From positions 1 to 26,334 of the forward strand of contig JAUCGD010000027.1 in the NCBI GenBank assembly GCA_030377945.1: a stretch of 26,334 nt of DNA. The letters run 5' to 3'. Positions 25,601-26,334 of the stretch are shown piece after piece. The translations under genes were made by a program, and so were the position numbers. The notes below the pieces were generated by a model, which saw only the letters and a program-made list of their open reading frames with translations, was not told the DNA's origin and did not search any database. This DNA comes from Desulfobacterales bacterium HSG17. Lineage in GTDB: Bacteria; Desulfobacterota; Desulfobacteria; Desulfobacterales; Desulfococcaceae. Each line of letters starts with the position of its first letter. The first letter of the stretch is position 1.

Positions 25601-26305
25601 TATAGTTATGCTAATACCTACCCAGGCGTCTGGAGCTGAATTAGAAATAACCTGAGCGTAAGTATCGCTTTTAATAAGCACTTTAGCCTCAAAGTAAGGT
25701 GATTCTTTTTCTTTCGCTTTTATCAGGCGGTAATTTTCTTGATCATACCCCTCTATGGCAAGGTTAAGTTTCCCGTTTATAATTTCACTGGCTTCCTTGT
25801 AATTCCTCCATTTATTACGATCAATTTCTACTGCTCCAAAATCATCATAAAGCATCTGGGTAGAAAAACTTCCGACATTTTCGTATAATTGACTGCTGCC
25901 GAGGCTGTCTTCGGCATAAATATGGAAAGTGAAATCGTTTGCGCTCATACCTGAAGGTGTTGTCCAGGTATTACCGTAAGTCCCATCTCCTGCTGAACCG
26001 TCACTGTGTTTACCATCATCGTAAAGGTTGATCGTACCCAATAGACTGGTTCCGCCTTCAGCATAGATCCTGGCTTGATTGGAATCGCTGAGTGTAGAAT
26101 CATCATCTTGTATTTGGCAGGTTATCAACACATCCTTTCCCGGATATACAAGTACAGGACTTGCCTTTACAATGCTGACTGTCGGAGGCGCTGCATATGC
26201 AATTGTGCTTCCACCCGGATCGAAGATTGTAAAACTGAAAAAAAGGGTTAAAATTGAAGTGACAATAAAATTTCCTAACAGACTTTTCATTTTCCAAAAC
26301 AACAT
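22682..26305 (-). CDS. Large secreted caspase-like (C13-type) protease with lectin-like, Calx-beta, IPT and dockerin-like domains
   Basis: This 1207-residue exported protein has a signal peptide at about 1-38 ending near TIAYAAPP. An Ig-like region (about 39-150) is followed by two related concanavalin/LamG-like regions starting near YDDFGAVEIDRNKWR (about 155) and YDDFESEKIDSYRW (about 352). A Calx-beta-like domain (about 565-665), an IPT/TIG-like domain (about 675-770) and a caspase-fold protease (about 780-1000) come next, with His884 in SGHGG and Cys925 in YDACISGSF. A beta domain and a C-terminal dockerin-like module (about 1148-1207) end the protein, the latter with two calcium-loop segments, DINEDKGIDLKDAI and DVNGNNMVGLDEVI. 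The His-Cys spacing (41) equals that in the 1789-aa neighbour, and the core opening RAIIVAGGGPY is shared, so the two are paralogous there. The start ATG follows GGAG 7 nt upstream. Likely extracellular; substrate unknown. Confidence 0.88.
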   Translation of the reverse strand: MLFWKMKSLLGNFIVTSILTLFFSFTIFDPGGSTIAYAAPPTVSIVKASPVLVYPGKDVLITCQIQDDDSTLSDSNQARIYAEGGTSLLGTINLYDDGKHSDGSAGDGTYGNTWTTPSGMSANDFTFHIYAEDSLGSSQLYENVGSFSTQMLYDDFGAVEIDRNKWRNYKEASEIINGKLNLAIEGYDQENYRLIKAKEKESPYFEAKVLIKSDTYAQVISNSAPDAWVGISITIEDFDCFIQLTFDHNNNLLASAEVDAISGADLYKQTFPTSIALDKEYIFSIEITNSEVIFKCNNDQLSYQFGSQVNLNADKNKSLYYGVDGGNQWHGYISALVDDVYTTKDGTPYDDFESEKIDSYRWTEFENTREIVDGSLRLATRGIDERSNMRAYFLDMDNISYIGAKVMIESGSEMEPGARGVARLSFLPYNISRGPGSGLPYNGTEGDVWAEIALQIDENEQLTARAYAETYGGPDYSDYRTIVKEEFSTPISFDQEYYLAIQLIGSEIIFSCGDEVKKFPILTPVYPPSFNWNDLTARVYADADESGYIKARYDDVRISGSAYTDLVQINPASLTVSEPESSGNVNVSLKGNKPTANVILNLITSNPEACTVSPSTVTFTPDNWSTPQPLTITAVDDGIWDGDRNAVIITESVISDDGYYSGFDPEDVSVTIKDDDTPPLTITGAYPNVGTVNDALAVTLRGEQFAEGIQVYIFRRDHSQPDTPIIDEKFEITPVTITNNKEISFIIPAQPDVGQYSLEVVKTGETPYELEGAVSFEQFKRFNKRAIIVAGGGPYPGNTLWNSTKLVTRKAYQTLYAQGYGHDQIQFLTHEDSVDIDGDGIDDKDDEAVGEKLGYAIETWAKTPVPDTSASGPPEEVLIFMSGHGGNDSFQIGIDEPISSKDIDEALDELQTAIGCNVILIYDACISGSFLSNFLPPSGIDSKRYVVTSTATNQKAWFLNSGRHSFSYHFWESVFSKGKLYEAYLNGRAYMQYDQTAWIDINGDGKPDNIAQSLLENDIIIGRGRVAASLPPTIGNLSVSTETLVCEQSVIVTAENITTLNGVSSVFARVLPPDSSTDKTDPVTAIPTRKLSDLEVEGVYKATFDDLDVDGFYRIAVYAKDKSGYQSIPLQIGVKRECGGTPAVVVGDINEDKGIDLKDAIIALKVLAGIDVSAEIRLDYVIAGVDVNGNNMVGLDEVIYALKQSGL

Positions 26306-26334
26306 TTTCCACTCCTTTCATTATAGAAATAATA

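Noticed and set aside
1..26334. mftA-mftE, tRNA, rRNA or CRISPR arrays
   Set aside because: I looked for the mycofactocin precursor ending (IDGMCGVY-like), a radical SAM maturase, and regularly spaced repeats, and saw none. The repeated words in 20570-22265 are NHL coding repeats.

Overview
The window looks like a chromosome segment of an anaerobic, sulfate-reducer-like bacterium (Desulfobacterota, probably Desulfobacterales). This rests on gene content: a mycofactocin-type redox operon with ETF and Hdr-like Fe-S partners, a pentaheme c-type cytochrome, a decayed IS1634-type transposase, and very large secreted caspase-fold proteins with NHL, PKD and dockerin-like modules, as known in filamentous and multicellular members of that order. 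The exact genus is inference.

Plus strand, 85-15679: a long operon-like run with short gaps or overlaps. In order it encodes two FadH/Old Yellow Enzyme-family oxidoreductases, ETF alpha, a membrane-anchored five-heme cytochrome c, a membrane Hdr-like Fe-S oxidoreductase, ETF beta, then (after an interruption) an MftF-type glycosyltransferase with a PqqD-like N-terminus, an MFS transporter, a DUF4242-type protein and an antibiotic-biosynthesis-monooxygenase (ABM) protein. The most coherent reading is the accessory half of a mycofactocin locus: reducing equivalents from mycofactocin-dependent dehydrogenation pass via flavoenzymes and ETF to the membrane Fe-S protein and quinone and/or periplasmic cytochrome. 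The core genes mftA-mftE are not in the window.

The interruption is the most notable feature. Between ETF beta and mftF sits a visibly AT-rich two-gene cassette (8776-12286) encoding a 202-aa HEPN-like protein and a 965-aa protein with two separate P-loops (KGGLGRTT and KGTGKT). It is flanked by a direct duplication of the first ~73 bp of mftF (8552-8624 and 12292-12364, 70/73 identical, offset exactly 3740). The left copy is a broken mftF start that still overlaps the end of ETF beta, so the ancestral order was etfB-mftF with overlapping genes. The cassette is an excellent candidate for an uncharacterised, recently acquired conflict or defence module that rebuilt the gene it landed in.

Minus strand, 15725-26305: a small hypothetical gene, an internal fragment of an IS1634-family transposase, then two giant exported proteins. 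The 1789-aa protein has 12 NHL repeats (two six-bladed propellers), an apparently active caspase-like (C13/clan CD) domain, a second caspase-like domain in which both catalytic residues are replaced, and adhesive modules. The 1207-aa protein has two concanavalin-like regions, Calx-beta-like and IPT-like domains, one apparently active caspase-like domain and a C-terminal dockerin-like domain. The three caspase-like domains are related and carry calcium-binding-type acidic loops. Hairpin terminators separate the convergent units.
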